Part shown: positions 10,001 through 18,510 of the stretch, in pieces | How positions within the stretch are numbered: the stretch's first letter is position 1 | Layout of the letters: each line of letters starts with the position of its first letter | From: Halorussus halophilus | GTDB taxonomy: Archaea > Halobacteriota > Halobacteria > Halobacteriales > Haladaptataceae | Length of the DNA: 64,000 nt | Direction of reading: 5' to 3' | NCBI RefSeq assembly: GCF_008831545.1 | Contig: NZ_CP044523.1 | Location: forward strand, 2,170,001 to 2,234,000 | Notes under the pieces: generated by a model | Databases searched by the model: none | Told to the model about the DNA's origin: nothing | What the model saw: the letters and a program-made list of their open reading frames with translations, nothing else | Translations under genes and position numbers: made by a program

Positions 10001-11003
10001 CTTTACCGCACTCGATTTGGTCTCCATCCAGACCCAGACCCGTGTAAAGGGGAGCAAAGTGCGTCGGAACAAGTCGCTGACCGAAATCAACGAGTACAGC
10101 GCGGAGAACGACGAGATCAACGTTCAGGACATCTTCCAGTGGCGTGCCGAGGACGACGAATTCATGCGCCTCTCGGGGTCGAACACGATGCAGGAGATCA
10201 TGTTCGACCGCGGGTGGGACGCTGAACGACTGGAAGAGGAGATTCTCAAGCGTCGAGTCATCCTCGCGTATCTCATCAAGAACGGTCTAAACGAGTACAC
10301 GCAGGTCGCCGCGACTGCACAGGCGTTCATCAACGACCCCGACACCATCCTCACGCTCATCGCCAACGACAAACTCGAAGAGTCGCTGGCCGACCTCCGG
10401 GAGATGGAGAGCGTCCACATCGACATCGACCCGGAGAAAGAGGAGATGGTCCCCCGGCCCGACCCCAACCAAGAGACCTACGAACTCGCCCAAGGCATCC
10501 TCGCTGAAGCAGAAGACAGACTGTTCGACCAGTACCGCGGTGCGGATGCTTCTGTCGATGGATTGGCCGTCGCGCTCTCGAAGGGCAACGGTCCGGACGA
10601 CAGGCCGGGTACGGCGACTGACCAGTCGGAAGACGCCGCGAACGGTCCGCCCGAGACGGACCGCGACAGCGACCCCGAATCGCCACCGTTCGACGTTGAC
10701 CCCGACGATCTCGGAACCGGTGTCCCTGCCGACCTCTACGACGAAGACGAGAGCGTAGACACTGACTCGGAGTCGCCGACCGGAGAGGGAGACGACGACA
10801 CCGAAAACGATGCCGAGCAGTCGATGCAATCAGAGGATGCTTTCGGCGGGTTCGAGGCCGCGTTCGAAGACGAAGCGGACGACCCGGACGGCAACGATGA
10901 CGACGCCGCAGACGCCGACGACAACAGCGGCCGTGACGGCGTCGCTCGCAGTTCGTCGTCTGACGACGCGGACGACGAGGGCGACCCGGAGGACGCCCGA
11001 TGA
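7026..11003 (+). CDS. Giant type IV pilus/secretion assembly ATPase (PilB/GspE-VirB11 superfamily)
   Basis: Cytoplasmic hexameric ATPase expected to drive assembly of a type IV pilus-like filament with the downstream PilC. The ATPase core is at about residues 690-1080: Walker A GGTASGKTTS near 868, the Walker B/Asp-box region YIVMGEIRGEEG near 939 and the His-box TGHTTYTTFHAD near 960. At 1325 residues it is more than twice the usual length. The extra parts are an acidic N-terminus (1-135), three copies of a domain with the pattern G-(D/E/Q)-Y-x-W...P-x-x-R at about 135-185, 211-262 and 288-340, an acidic linker (about 570-650) and an acidic tail from about 1178. The stop overlaps the PilC start by four bases. 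Confidence 0.93.
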   Translation: MSDESRETGTEESETPASEANDEGDGDTPSEETRPVADDSETEATSESERDDAPPEADANERDDAQPDVSFGGEDDEREDSEGQRADSNGPEQSDSDANERDNSDEDEQDEDERIDADADDEPESLDISDDELTSARVTVGQYTWDDCEEDVFWEDGGPPTNWRGKPYPFERDEYLGFDPAETDDQVDAGAEAATGLSAYFEEYLDPDQTPVALGDYLWEHFRYEYYYEESEDGTKVRPRDEDSEVVPFDRSEWVGHDDFPASVFEGGFAVTDLSSDFEDWLDPATTPVTKGEYYWEHFKYEYYYTDTDVTAPERPRDEDGNIERFDEEEWLGFPEEDLEGLLAEGAAKAEELLEVEDERTLDVPEELDEDAFFSTVEGHTTVVNRYDLEKEVALPKKQHFREVDRYWVNKPYSFVVIFHSAKENETKYYLVEPYSTPIEADLTEFLTGKLRSSIKYSSDEVVVEAEEDERGDVIEREALRLLARYDLYAENDGERAEQLKELLERYDETRDSVSETRDSVADSLSRAREETDAALEPLRESLREQFGGDPDEKDAKSAEGDEGEADESEIDDAEPTPDADADAEEVAADGGTVDADDADAQTPSTETPESPDAAGDTDSASEADDEAADLPDTTDDSSLPATEVDDDEPLLERLGVVEYVGVDVSLDPGASLREQTRTLFEAKIEALEPDESGGLDGIMVRPEPVLIEEDDDSLSEYQTEKLLYFLRRNFVGYERIDGIKHDINVEDISVDGYNSPVFVYHTDYEQIITNVYHGQEELDDFVVKMAQRSGKGISKRQPQVDATLPDGSRAQLTLGREVSDHGTNYTIRQFKDVPFTPIDLVNWNTFSLEEMAFLWLAIENHKSLIFAGGTASGKTTSLNAVSLFIPSNTKIVSIEDTREVELPQRNWIASVTRPSFNDDGKGDVDEFDLLEAALRQRPDYIVMGEIRGEEGRTLFQVMSTGHTTYTTFHADTVGEVLKRFTTEPINVSKTLFTALDLVSIQTQTRVKGSKVRRNKSLTEINEYSAENDEINVQDIFQWRAEDDEFMRLSGSNTMQEIMFDRGWDAERLEEEILKRRVILAYLIKNGLNEYTQVAATAQAFINDPDTILTLIANDKLEESLADLREMESVHIDIDPEKEEMVPRPDPNQETYELAQGILAEAEDRLFDQYRGADASVDGLAVALSKGNGPDDRPGTATDQSEDAANGPPETDRDSDPESPPFDVDPDDLGTGVPADLYDEDESVDTDSESPTGEGDDDTENDAEQSMQSEDAFGGFEAAFEDEADDPDGNDDDAADADDNSGRDGVARSSSSDDADDEGDPEDAR

Positions 11004-13048
11004 GCAGCGGTCACGGCACGGCGACTGGCACCCGGCGAACCACCGACTCGCTCGCCGACGCCTTCTACCCCCTGTTCGAGTACATCTTCGACGACGACGG
11101 TGACTTCGTCGCCGACGTGGAGACGAAACTTGCGGAGGCACGAATGGCCGAGACGGCCGAACTCTACCTCTCACGCGGGTTGGCTATCGGGACCATCGCG
11201 GGCGGCCTGTTGTGGTTGCTGGGGACGCTCCTCGGGTACGCACTCTTCGCAACCGGCGTCGTGGACGTCGGCGTCCTCATCGGTGTACCACTCCCGAGTG
11301 AGTGGATGGTCGCCGTCATCAACGCACTGAAGATACCGGCGTTGGTCGTCACCAGCGGTCTGGTCTTCGGGTCCGTCGGCTTCGCCGCAGGGTTCGGCAT
11401 TATCGTGGCGATACCGTACATGCGAGCGGGCGAGCGCAAGCGGGAGATAAACATGCTCCTGCCGGACGCCATCTCGTTCATGTACGCCCTCTCCATCGGC
11501 GGACTGAACCAACTCGAAATTCTCGAAGCCATCGCCAAGGCCGACGACACCTACGGCGAGGTGTCCCGCGAGTTCCAGAGCATCGTCCAAGAGACCGAAT
11601 ACTTCGACACCGACTACCGGACAGCCATACGCAAGCGGTCGCTGGAGACGCCGAGCGACGAACTCGGTCAGTTCCTGACCGACATGCTCTCTATCGTCAA
11701 CAGCGGCGGGAACATGAGCGACTTCCTCGACGACAAGAAGGACAAGCACATGCGAACCGCCAAGCAGGAACAGGAGATGACCCTCGAAACGCTGGAGTTG
11801 TTCGGGGAGATGTACATGACCCTCTCGCTGTTCCCCCTCTTGCTCATCATCATCCTCGTCATCATGTCGATGCTCGGGCAGGCGAAGACCGACATGCTGT
11901 ACGCGGCGGTGTACGGCCTGATTCCGCTCACGGGCGTCGGATTCCTCGTGCTGGTCTCGACGGTCAAGCAGGACGACCCCGGCGACGGCTTCCTCGACCC
12001 GGAGGGTTCCGACGAGCGCCACACCGTCTCGAACACGACCGGTGCAGGTCTACTCCACCTCGGTCTCGTCGAGCGGTTCGTCGGCGAGTTCGCCATCTTC
12101 GACCGCATCAAGAGCCGCGAGGGGACACACGAGACGGTCGAACTGCTGAAGCAACCGCACGTCTTCTTCCGCGACAATCCGACGTTCGTGCTGGGACTCA
12201 CCGTTCCGGCGTCGCTCGTGCTGGTCGCCAACGCAGTCTGGACCGGTGCGGCACCGAGAACGCTGGACGGCATGATAGCCAACCCGGTCTGGGGGACGTT
12301 CATCTACGTCTACGTCCCGGTGTATCTGAACCTCCTGCCGCTGGCGGTCTTCCGCGAGTGGAACGTCCGGTCGCGGCGGGCCATCGTGGGCAAACTCTCG
12401 GACAACCTCCGAAAGCTCTCGTCGGCCAACAACACCGGCTTGACCCTCCTCGAATCCATCCAGACCGTCGCGGACACCTCCACTGGTAAACTCGCGGACG
12501 AGTTCGACGTGATTCACGCGAAAGTCGAGTACGGCACGGGACTGAAAGCCGCGCTCGTGGAGTTCAACAACAAGTATCACATCCCACGGCTCGCCCGGAC
12601 TGTCAAACTCATCGGAAAGGCACAGGAAGCCTCCAGCCAGATTTCGGCGGTTCTCACTACCGCCGCACAGGCCAGTGAGAATCAGGACGACATCGATCGC
12701 GAACGCCGTTCGCGCTCGCGGATGCAGGTGGTCATCATCATCATGACCTACCTCACTCTGCTCGCGGTGATGGCCATCCTCAAGGTCAAATTCCTCGACG
12801 TGATGACCGGACTGTCGAGTCAGGCGACCACGAGCGGTGGTTCGGGTGCTGGTGGTGCTGGCGGGATGAGCTTCGGTGGTAGCATCGATACGAACCTGCT
12901 GTCGATGCTGTTCTTCCACGCCGTCACCCTGCAAGCGCTGCTGTCGGGGTTCATCGCCGGCTACATCCGCGATGCCTCCCTGCTGGCTGGCGTGAAGTTC
13001 GCCGTCGTCCTGCCCACCGTCGCCCTGCTCACCTTCATGTTCATCTAA
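11000..13048 (+). CDS. Type IV pilus inner-membrane platform protein (PilC/TadC, GspF family)
   Basis: Polytopic membrane platform that couples the PilB motor to pilin extrusion. 682 residues with two GspF-like domains. The first carries GERKREINMLLPDAISFMYAL and is followed by membrane helices near 11820-11960 bp; the second carries LSDNLRKLSSANNTGLTLLESI before C-terminal helices, with a Gly/Ser-rich loop (GGSGAGGAGG) between the last spans. Haloarchaeal PilC proteins are typically this long and duplicated. It starts in an ATGA overlap with the ATPase gene and is followed two bases later by the first small pilin-like gene. Confidence 0.92.
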   Translation: MSSGHGTATGTRRTTDSLADAFYPLFEYIFDDDGDFVADVETKLAEARMAETAELYLSRGLAIGTIAGGLLWLLGTLLGYALFATGVVDVGVLIGVPLPSEWMVAVINALKIPALVVTSGLVFGSVGFAAGFGIIVAIPYMRAGERKREINMLLPDAISFMYALSIGGLNQLEILEAIAKADDTYGEVSREFQSIVQETEYFDTDYRTAIRKRSLETPSDELGQFLTDMLSIVNSGGNMSDFLDDKKDKHMRTAKQEQEMTLETLELFGEMYMTLSLFPLLLIIILVIMSMLGQAKTDMLYAAVYGLIPLTGVGFLVLVSTVKQDDPGDGFLDPEGSDERHTVSNTTGAGLLHLGLVERFVGEFAIFDRIKSREGTHETVELLKQPHVFFRDNPTFVLGLTVPASLVLVANAVWTGAAPRTLDGMIANPVWGTFIYVYVPVYLNLLPLAVFREWNVRSRRAIVGKLSDNLRKLSSANNTGLTLLESIQTVADTSTGKLADEFDVIHAKVEYGTGLKAALVEFNNKYHIPRLARTVKLIGKAQEASSQISAVLTTAAQASENQDDIDRERRSRSRMQVVIIIMTYLTLLAVMAILKVKFLDVMTGLSSQATTSGGSGAGGAGGMSFGGSIDTNLLSMLFFHAVTLQALLSGFIAGYIRDASLLAGVKFAVVLPTVALLTFMFI

Positions 13049-13050
13049 CC

Positions 13051-13569
13051 ATGTCCCGCACAACTAACTCCCGAACGCGAGGCGAGACGGCCCCCACGAG
13101 TCGCGCCCAGACGAACATCGACTTCGTGGTCGGAATGAGCGTCTTCCTGCTGACGGTGTTGTTCGTCGTGGCGTTCCTCCCCAGCGTCTTCGAACCGTTC
13201 ACCGATTCGAACGGCGGCGATGCGCTCGCCGCCGACCGGACGGCAAGCTTGCTCGCCGAACAGTTGCTAGCCGACCCCACGACCCCAGCCATCCTCGACG
13301 AACCCTGCACCCGGGAGTTCTTCGACGCTGACGGATCGACTGCCGGGTGTTCGTTCGACGCGGATGCGGCCGACCTGCCTGCGGCGGTCGGTGTCGGGTC
13401 TAACACACACGTCAACGTCACCGTCGAGGAAGGTGGCGTCGTACAATCGAGCGACGGTGTCGAACTGCGTGCAGGCAACGAACCGTCCGAAACGAACAGC
13501 GTCGTCGTCGCTCGCCGAGTCGTAGTCCTCGACGATGAAGAGCACGACCTCTTCGTCCGGGTGTGGTAA
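13051..13569 (+). CDS. Pilin-like membrane-anchored protein of the PilB/PilC operon (1 of 5)
   Basis: 172 residues. A short basic N-terminus with RAQTNIDFVVG leads into one hydrophobic helix (about residues 28-50), then an extracytoplasmic domain with two cysteines (EPCTREFF, AGCSFD) that could form a disulfide. The RAQ-hydrophobic-helix layout resembles class III signal peptides of archaeal pilins, although no cleavage site is certain. It begins two bases after pilC and ends one base before the next gene. I believe it belongs to the small haloarchaeal DUF families always found behind this pilB-pilC type; the exact family name was not checked. Confidence 0.75.
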   Translation: MSRTTNSRTRGETAPTSRAQTNIDFVVGMSVFLLTVLFVVAFLPSVFEPFTDSNGGDALAADRTASLLAEQLLADPTTPAILDEPCTREFFDADGSTAGCSFDADAADLPAAVGVGSNTHVNVTVEEGGVVQSSDGVELRAGNEPSETNSVVVARRVVVLDDEEHDLFVRVW

Positions 13570-13570
13570 G

Positions 13571-14194
13571 ATGGCAGGACGATCAATCGACGAACGGGGG
13601 CGAGGCGACGAACGCGGGCAGGCACACACCCTCGAAGCGTTCACTGCCGCGCTGATAGTCGTCTCTGGAGTCCTCTTCGCGTTGCAGTCAACAGCCGTGA
13701 CGCCGCTGACTGCCAGTACGTCGAACCAGCACATCGAGAACCAACACCAAGTCGCTGCGGCGGACTTACTGGCGGGTGCGGCGGAACGTGGAACGCTCCG
13801 CCAGTCGGTGCTGTTTTGGGACCAGACAAACGGGACGTTCGTCGGCGCGAGCGAGAGCGGTTTCTACGCCAACAGTGGGCCACCGAACGCCTTCGGTGAA
13901 TCGCTCAACGAGACGTTCGGGAGCTTCAGTTCACCCGGTCGTCGAATTGCCTACAACGTCTACGTCTACTATCGGAAGCCAGACAACACGAGTCGGCGAC
14001 AGACGATGGTGTACATGGGGTCGCCGAGTGACAACGCCGCCACGGCGTCCCGGACGGTGACAATCTACGACGACACGCCCCTGAACGGAACGGAGACAAA
14101 CGTGTCTTCGGGGCGGTTCTACGCGCCGGACGCCGCGCCGAACGCGACGCTGTACAACACGATGGAGGTGCGCATCGTCGTATGGCAGATGTGA
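13571..14194 (+). CDS. Pilin-like membrane-anchored protein of the PilB/PilC operon (2 of 5)
   Basis: 207 residues from ATG 13571, one base after the upstream stop. The N-terminus DERGQAHTLEAFTAALIV matches the motif R-G-Q-x(3)-E-hydrophobic seen in archaeal type IV pilin-like proteins: a Glu at about position +5 of the hydrophobic helix, typical for filament packing. The external part is Asn/Thr/Ser-rich with NGT/NDT-type sequons (possible N-glycosylation) and ends VRIVVWQM. It overlaps the next gene by 13 bases. It probably forms a minor or structural pilin-like subunit. Confidence 0.75.
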   Translation: MAGRSIDERGRGDERGQAHTLEAFTAALIVVSGVLFALQSTAVTPLTASTSNQHIENQHQVAAADLLAGAAERGTLRQSVLFWDQTNGTFVGASESGFYANSGPPNAFGESLNETFGSFSSPGRRIAYNVYVYYRKPDNTSRRQTMVYMGSPSDNAATASRTVTIYDDTPLNGTETNVSSGRFYAPDAAPNATLYNTMEVRIVVWQM

Positions 14195-15156
14195 GAACCC
14201 GCTGGCGTGCGGCGCGCCGCGACGGTGACAGAGGCCAACTCATCCTCGTGACCGGGTTAGCCGTCGCCGTGACGCTCGTCGCCGTCGTGCTGCTGCTGAA
14301 CACGGTTATCTACACACAGAATCTCGCGTCTCGCGGGACGGAAGTCGGCGACAGCGAAGCAGTCGGCTTTCGGTCCGAAGTCGCCGTGGGCGTCGGCGGC
14401 CTGATAGACGCAGAAAATCGAGTCGGCTACGAGACTCGAACGAAGGTCGAAGACAACGTCACCGCTGGCGTCGAGCGGTTCGACGCGCTACTCTCGCGCC
14501 GATACGGGGAAAAGGGGACGATTGCAGTCGTCGAGACCGACTCGCTAACGACGACGGACGGAGTCATCCTTCGTCAGACGAACGCCTCGCGTGGCCTGAA
14601 CTCCTCGGACGCGAGCGGTGAGCAATCCGATTGGACGCTGGCGACCGACGCGCAGCAAGTCAGGCGGTTCCGACTCACGGTCTCCCGCGAGAACCTCACC
14701 GACACGGTCGACGAGACGCAGGGGTTCACGGTGCGACTCGACGGAGACAGTGGAGACACGTGGCGCGCGTACGTCTACGACGACGGTGGTATCACCGTCG
14801 CTGTGAAGAACGGCACGGACGCGGCCGAAGTGGCCTGCACAGCGAGCGGGCCAAAAGCGACTATCGACCTCACCGCGGGAACGCTCAACGGGACGACCTG
14901 CCCGAAACTCCAGTACGCGACCGGTGTCGCCTCGCCGCACGACGTCGCGTTCCGAAACGGGGAGCGAGCGACAGGGACCTACGAACTGACGCTGACACCG
15001 GACGGGGCCCAGACCGGAAACTTCGCGTCCGCCGACGCGGGCGACTCGCCGTGGGCCGCACCCGCAGTGTACGCCGCTACGTTCGAGATTCACTTCGAGA
15101 CGCCGACGGTGACCTACCACGCGACGGTTCGAGTCGCGCAGGGGGAACCAGCATGA
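14182..15156 (+). CDS. Pilin-like membrane-anchored protein of the PilB/PilC operon (3 of 5)
   Basis: 324 residues. The N-terminus RRDGDRGQLILVTGLAVAV leads into one membrane helix (about residues 20-42), followed by a large extracytoplasmic domain with many Asn-x-Ser/Thr sites (NASR, NGT, NTVIY region). Two cysteines (VACTAS, TTCPKL) lie in the C-terminal half. The start overlaps the previous gene and the stop overlaps the next by four bases (ATGA). The size and single anchor fit a minor pilin or tip component; direct evidence of function is lacking. Confidence 0.75.
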   Translation: MADVRTRWRAARRDGDRGQLILVTGLAVAVTLVAVVLLLNTVIYTQNLASRGTEVGDSEAVGFRSEVAVGVGGLIDAENRVGYETRTKVEDNVTAGVERFDALLSRRYGEKGTIAVVETDSLTTTDGVILRQTNASRGLNSSDASGEQSDWTLATDAQQVRRFRLTVSRENLTDTVDETQGFTVRLDGDSGDTWRAYVYDDGGITVAVKNGTDAAEVACTASGPKATIDLTAGTLNGTTCPKLQYATGVASPHDVAFRNGERATGTYELTLTPDGAQTGNFASADAGDSPWAAPAVYAATFEIHFETPTVTYHATVRVAQGEPA

Positions 15157-15614
15157 AAGAACGATTCTACGCAGACGACCGCGGTGTCTCGATAACGGTC
15201 GGCTACGCGCTGAACCTCGTGGTTGCGACGCTGCTCATCGCAGGCGTGTTGAGCGCTACCGGCGGAATGGTCGAAGACCGCCGCGATTCAGCGATTCGAA
15301 CCGAGTTGTCGGTGCTTGGCGAACGCGTGGCGAGTGACCTGATGGCCGCAGACAGACTCGCGTCGGTCGGCGGCACGACGGCCGTCGCTGTCGAGACAAC
15401 ACTTCCTCGGAAGGTCGCCGCAACTTCCTACGAGATAGAAATCCGAACGTCACCCGCCGAAATCGTCCTTCGCTCGTCGAACCCCGAGGTGACGGTGACG
15501 GTCGAGTTCCACCACGAGACGGCGGTGCAAGCGACCACCGTTCGGGGTGGCGACCTTCGAGTCGTGCTGAACAGTGGCGCGAGTCCGAACCGGTTGGAGG
15601 TGACTAAGGCATGA
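15153..15614 (+). CDS. Pilin-like membrane-anchored protein of the PilB/PilC operon (4 of 5)
   Basis: 153 residues from ATG 15153, in an ATGA overlap. The N-terminus MKERFYADDRGVSITVGYAL runs into one hydrophobic helix (about residues 12-36); the rest is a compact beta-rich domain. DDRGVSITVGYAL is the signature of a haloarchaeal protein family that consistently travels with PilB/PilC loci. No cysteine is present. It also overlaps the next gene by four bases, so the five small genes form one translationally coupled string. Confidence 0.75.
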   Translation: MKERFYADDRGVSITVGYALNLVVATLLIAGVLSATGGMVEDRRDSAIRTELSVLGERVASDLMAADRLASVGGTTAVAVETTLPRKVAATSYEIEIRTSPAEIVLRSSNPEVTVTVEFHHETAVQATTVRGGDLRVVLNSGASPNRLEVTKA

Positions 15615-16408
15615 CCATCCCGACATGGCTCCGCTCCGAACGCGCGGCGACCGAGACTATCGGCTTCGTCTTCGCATTCGCACTCGTGACTGCCTCCGTC
15701 GGCGTCGTCTACACGACTGGCATCGGCGGTCTGGAGGACGCCCGAGACCACGAGCAACTGAAGAACGCTGGCAGGGCCTTCGACGTACTTGCGGACAACG
15801 TGGAGGACGTTCGCCGCGAGGGCGCACCGAGTCGGGCGACAGAACTGAAACTCTCTGATTCGTCGGTTCGTTTCGGCGACCCAGTTCGCATCGAAGTACA
15901 GGTAAACAACACGGATACGGACGCCAACGCGACGTACGGGATGTCCGCGCGGCCGCTCGTCTACGAGGGGTCGGCGGGCCGCGTCGTCTACTCGGCGGGT
16001 GCGACGTTCCGCATCGACGACGGCTACGCCACCATGCAGACCGACCCGGGCTACGTCGTCGGCGACCGGCGGTCGCACGTCCCGCTTCTCATCACGTACC
16101 CCCGCGAATCGGGGAGCGCCATCCGCGGGAGTTCGACCATCCTCATCGTGGCGTACCGCCAGTCGCTCGGCCTCGACGGTCGCTTCGAGACCGGAACAGA
16201 CGCATCGGACCCGAACGCTCGTGTGAACGTCACTGTGGAATCGCCACGAGCAGCGGCGTGGGGACGCTACTTCGAGTCACTCGGCATGTCACCGCCACCG
16301 TCGGACCCGTCCGTGGCCGACCCGGACGACGGAGTGGTGACCTATCAGTTTTTCACCGACCGACTGACCGTCTCCGAGACGGCCGTCGAGTTCGACCTAC
16401 AGCAGTAA
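15611..16408 (+). CDS. Pilin-like membrane-anchored protein of the PilB/PilC operon (5 of 5)
   Basis: 265 residues. The N-terminus SERAATETIGFVFAFALV places a Glu-containing motif (ATETIG) at the start of the hydrophobic helix, as in archaeal pilin N-domains. It is followed by helices likely to extend the stalk (GLEDARDHEQLKNAGRAFD) and a beta-rich C-terminal domain. It is the last gene of the operon; the stop lies one base from the stop of the convergent pilin-like gene on the other strand, leaving no room for a separate terminator. Confidence 0.75.
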   Translation: MTIPTWLRSERAATETIGFVFAFALVTASVGVVYTTGIGGLEDARDHEQLKNAGRAFDVLADNVEDVRREGAPSRATELKLSDSSVRFGDPVRIEVQVNNTDTDANATYGMSARPLVYEGSAGRVVYSAGATFRIDDGYATMQTDPGYVVGDRRSHVPLLITYPRESGSAIRGSSTILIVAYRQSLGLDGRFETGTDASDPNARVNVTVESPRAAAWGRYFESLGMSPPPSDPSVADPDDGVVTYQFFTDRLTVSETAVEFDLQQ

Positions 16409-16409
16409 C

Positions 16410-18122
16410 TTAGGAACTGGTGACGTTGACCCGGTTGACGCTGACGTGGAGGTACGTGACGTGCGGCGCAGAATCGTACCCCGGCGGGAGCGTGGACTCT
16501 TTTGCCAGTGCAGCGTCGTAGTGGACGACCCCGCCAGACTGAAGGGTAGTTCGGCCGCCGACGAGGGCACCGTACACCTCTGCGTGGCTCGTCACGGAGA
16601 TAGACCCGAACCGCCCGTCGCTGTCCGGTGCGTACAACATCCCGACGAACTGGGTTCCCGACCCCGTGAACTCGGCGTCCACGCCCGGCGGTCCGTACAC
16701 CCGGAACTTCCCGGAACGGTCGCCGGGAACCGTTACGGTGCCATCTTCGACGGTGAACTCCGACGCGTCCATGTAGACGTTTACTCGGCCGCCATCGGGG
16801 TTCTGAACCGTTATCGTCCCGCCGTGGAGGCCGATTTCCCCGGCGACGGCAAGGTCAACGCTCCCGCCGTCGAGGTCGATGACGAGTTCGTCGCCGCTGT
16901 CGAGGTCTATTTGTTCGAGGTAGTAGTCGCCCTCAGTCAGGGTGCAGATCGAGTCGCACCCCGTGAGTTCGTCACCGCTGATGGCGCTCGTGTCCTCGTT
17001 GTCGTTGTTGTCCTCGAACGTCTCGCGCTTGCTGAGGACCATCGACCCGACCGGGTCGATAGCGGCGACCGACCCGTTGGCGGCGGTCCAACCATCGACT
17101 GTCGCCTGCTTGTGGAGGTCGATACTACCGCCGTACGAGAGGTTGCCACCGAGATGTGCGTTCGAACTCCCGAGTTCGACTTCACCGCCGCCGGAGACGA
17201 GGTCGCCTCGAATCTCTGCTTTGCCCTGCATCTGGACGCCACCGACCGTCTTGATTGTCCCCGAAGTCCCTTTCGTCGCGTCGTAGTCGCCCTTCGAGGA
17301 GTTATAACTGTTAGTGAAGGTCTCGCCGCCACCACCACCCTGAATGACGAGCTTCTGTGAAGAGGTCGAGGCCACTCCCTGACTGATTTTCGGGACGTTA
17401 GGCGGCGTGACGAGTCGTAGCGTCGCCGTCTGATTCTCGTGGTCGAAGTCCACTTCGCCACCGGTCCGTTGCTCGAAGAATCGACCCCACGCTTGGTAGT
17501 ACTCGCTGTGGACGGTCAGGTTGACCTCCGACTGGACGAGTGGGTTTCGAAGGCTCTCGCTTGCAACTGGGAACTGTGGCTCCGGACTCCCGTTCTTCTG
17601 GATGGTTGCCGACCCAGAGAGCGGACCCCGTCCCGTGATGGTGACGAGCGGAAGCGTCAGCGTCGTCTGGCGGTAGTGGACTTCTGGAGGCGAAATCATC
17701 GTCGCGCCGCCGTTGGTTCGCTTCCAGACGCCACCACCTTCGTAGGCGATGGCCGTGTCGCCATTCTCGTAGACGACAGCCCCGAGCGACTCGTTCATCA
17801 CCACGTTCTCGGTTCCGCCCTCCGGTGTCATGTTTATCCGGAGCCAACCGCTTTCGTTTTCGACTCGGGTTCGACTCCCGTCGAATCCGAGAGTCAGCCG
17901 TTGGACCGTACTGTCGCCGATGCCGACGAGACTCGCCTTCGAGTCGAGTTGCGTCATCGCGTGTTCGGCCCCGTTGATTTCCGACACGCGCTTCGAGTCT
18001 TCGAGTGCAGACGAACCGTATCCGACGATGAGACCCGTGCCGATGATGGTCACGCCGAGAAGGAGGACGACGCCGACGACGTTCGACTGGCCGCGTTCCG
18101 ACTCGGTACGTCCTCCGAACAT
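16410..18122 (-). CDS. Large pilin-like secreted protein with beta-helix-like C-terminal region
   Basis: 570 residues from ATG 18122 (MFGGRTESERGQSNVVGVV); a longer frame to 18329 is open but homology-like composition starts here. The N-terminus RGQSNVVGVVLLLGVTIIG is a classic haloarchaeal pilin-like anchor. The middle domain is beta-rich. The C-terminal half has repeated Gly-containing turns (GKAEIRGDLVSGGGEVELG, SYGGSIDLHKQATVDG) like a right-handed beta-helix, as in the haloarchaeal DUF7305-type domain by my recollection. One Cys pair (GCDSIC) may be disulfide-bonded. It converges on the PilB/PilC operon, so it is probably a large filament or adhesin subunit of the same system but transcribed separately. 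Confidence 0.8.
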   Translation of the reverse strand: MFGGRTESERGQSNVVGVVLLLGVTIIGTGLIVGYGSSALEDSKRVSEINGAEHAMTQLDSKASLVGIGDSTVQRLTLGFDGSRTRVENESGWLRINMTPEGGTENVVMNESLGAVVYENGDTAIAYEGGGVWKRTNGGATMISPPEVHYRQTTLTLPLVTITGRGPLSGSATIQKNGSPEPQFPVASESLRNPLVQSEVNLTVHSEYYQAWGRFFEQRTGGEVDFDHENQTATLRLVTPPNVPKISQGVASTSSQKLVIQGGGGGETFTNSYNSSKGDYDATKGTSGTIKTVGGVQMQGKAEIRGDLVSGGGEVELGSSNAHLGGNLSYGGSIDLHKQATVDGWTAANGSVAAIDPVGSMVLSKRETFEDNNDNEDTSAISGDELTGCDSICTLTEGDYYLEQIDLDSGDELVIDLDGGSVDLAVAGEIGLHGGTITVQNPDGGRVNVYMDASEFTVEDGTVTVPGDRSGKFRVYGPPGVDAEFTGSGTQFVGMLYAPDSDGRFGSISVTSHAEVYGALVGGRTTLQSGGVVHYDAALAKESTLPPGYDSAPHVTYLHVSVNRVNVTSS

Positions 18123-18258
18123 AGACCGCTCAACGGACCGGGGGGTTATAAACCATCCAGAAACAACTCGAAAATATTTCAATTTCGGTCGATTCGACGT
18201 CCTCCGTCGCTCGCCGACCGGCCCCAAGACATTCCGGTGTCGGCGTGGTTGTACCGCT

Positions 18259-18384
18259 ATGCGACTCTCGACCATCGTACTACTGCTCGGCGCAGTCGTG
18301 TTCGCTATCCCAGTTCCGGGGACGTTCATCCTCGGCGGTCTGATACTCGCGCTCGGTGGTATCGCACGTTGGCTCGACTTCTGA
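18259..18384 (+). CDS. Very small hydrophobic membrane protein (41 aa)
   Basis: 41 residues starting at ATG 18259 (MRLSTIVLLLGAVVFAIPVP), composed of two hydrophobic segments joined by PVPGTF and ending RWLDF. Good haloarchaeal codon use and a complete start and stop support it. Short proteins with this IPVPGTFILGG pattern are, to my recollection, widespread in haloarchaea without known function. It is followed by a T-rich stretch (gtctttttcg, about 18402-18411) that could terminate transcription. Confidence 0.6.
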   Translation: MRLSTIVLLLGAVVFAIPVPGTFILGGLILALGGIARWLDF

Positions 18385-18510
18385 GTACTCGTCGCAGTCG
18401 CGTCTTTTTCGCCGCTCGTTAGTGTGTCTTCAGCAACACTTGTGAACCTCCGGAAAGCCTATGTACATCCCCCTCTGAAGGTGGGGTAACGTAGTAGCTT
18501 GTACCGGATT

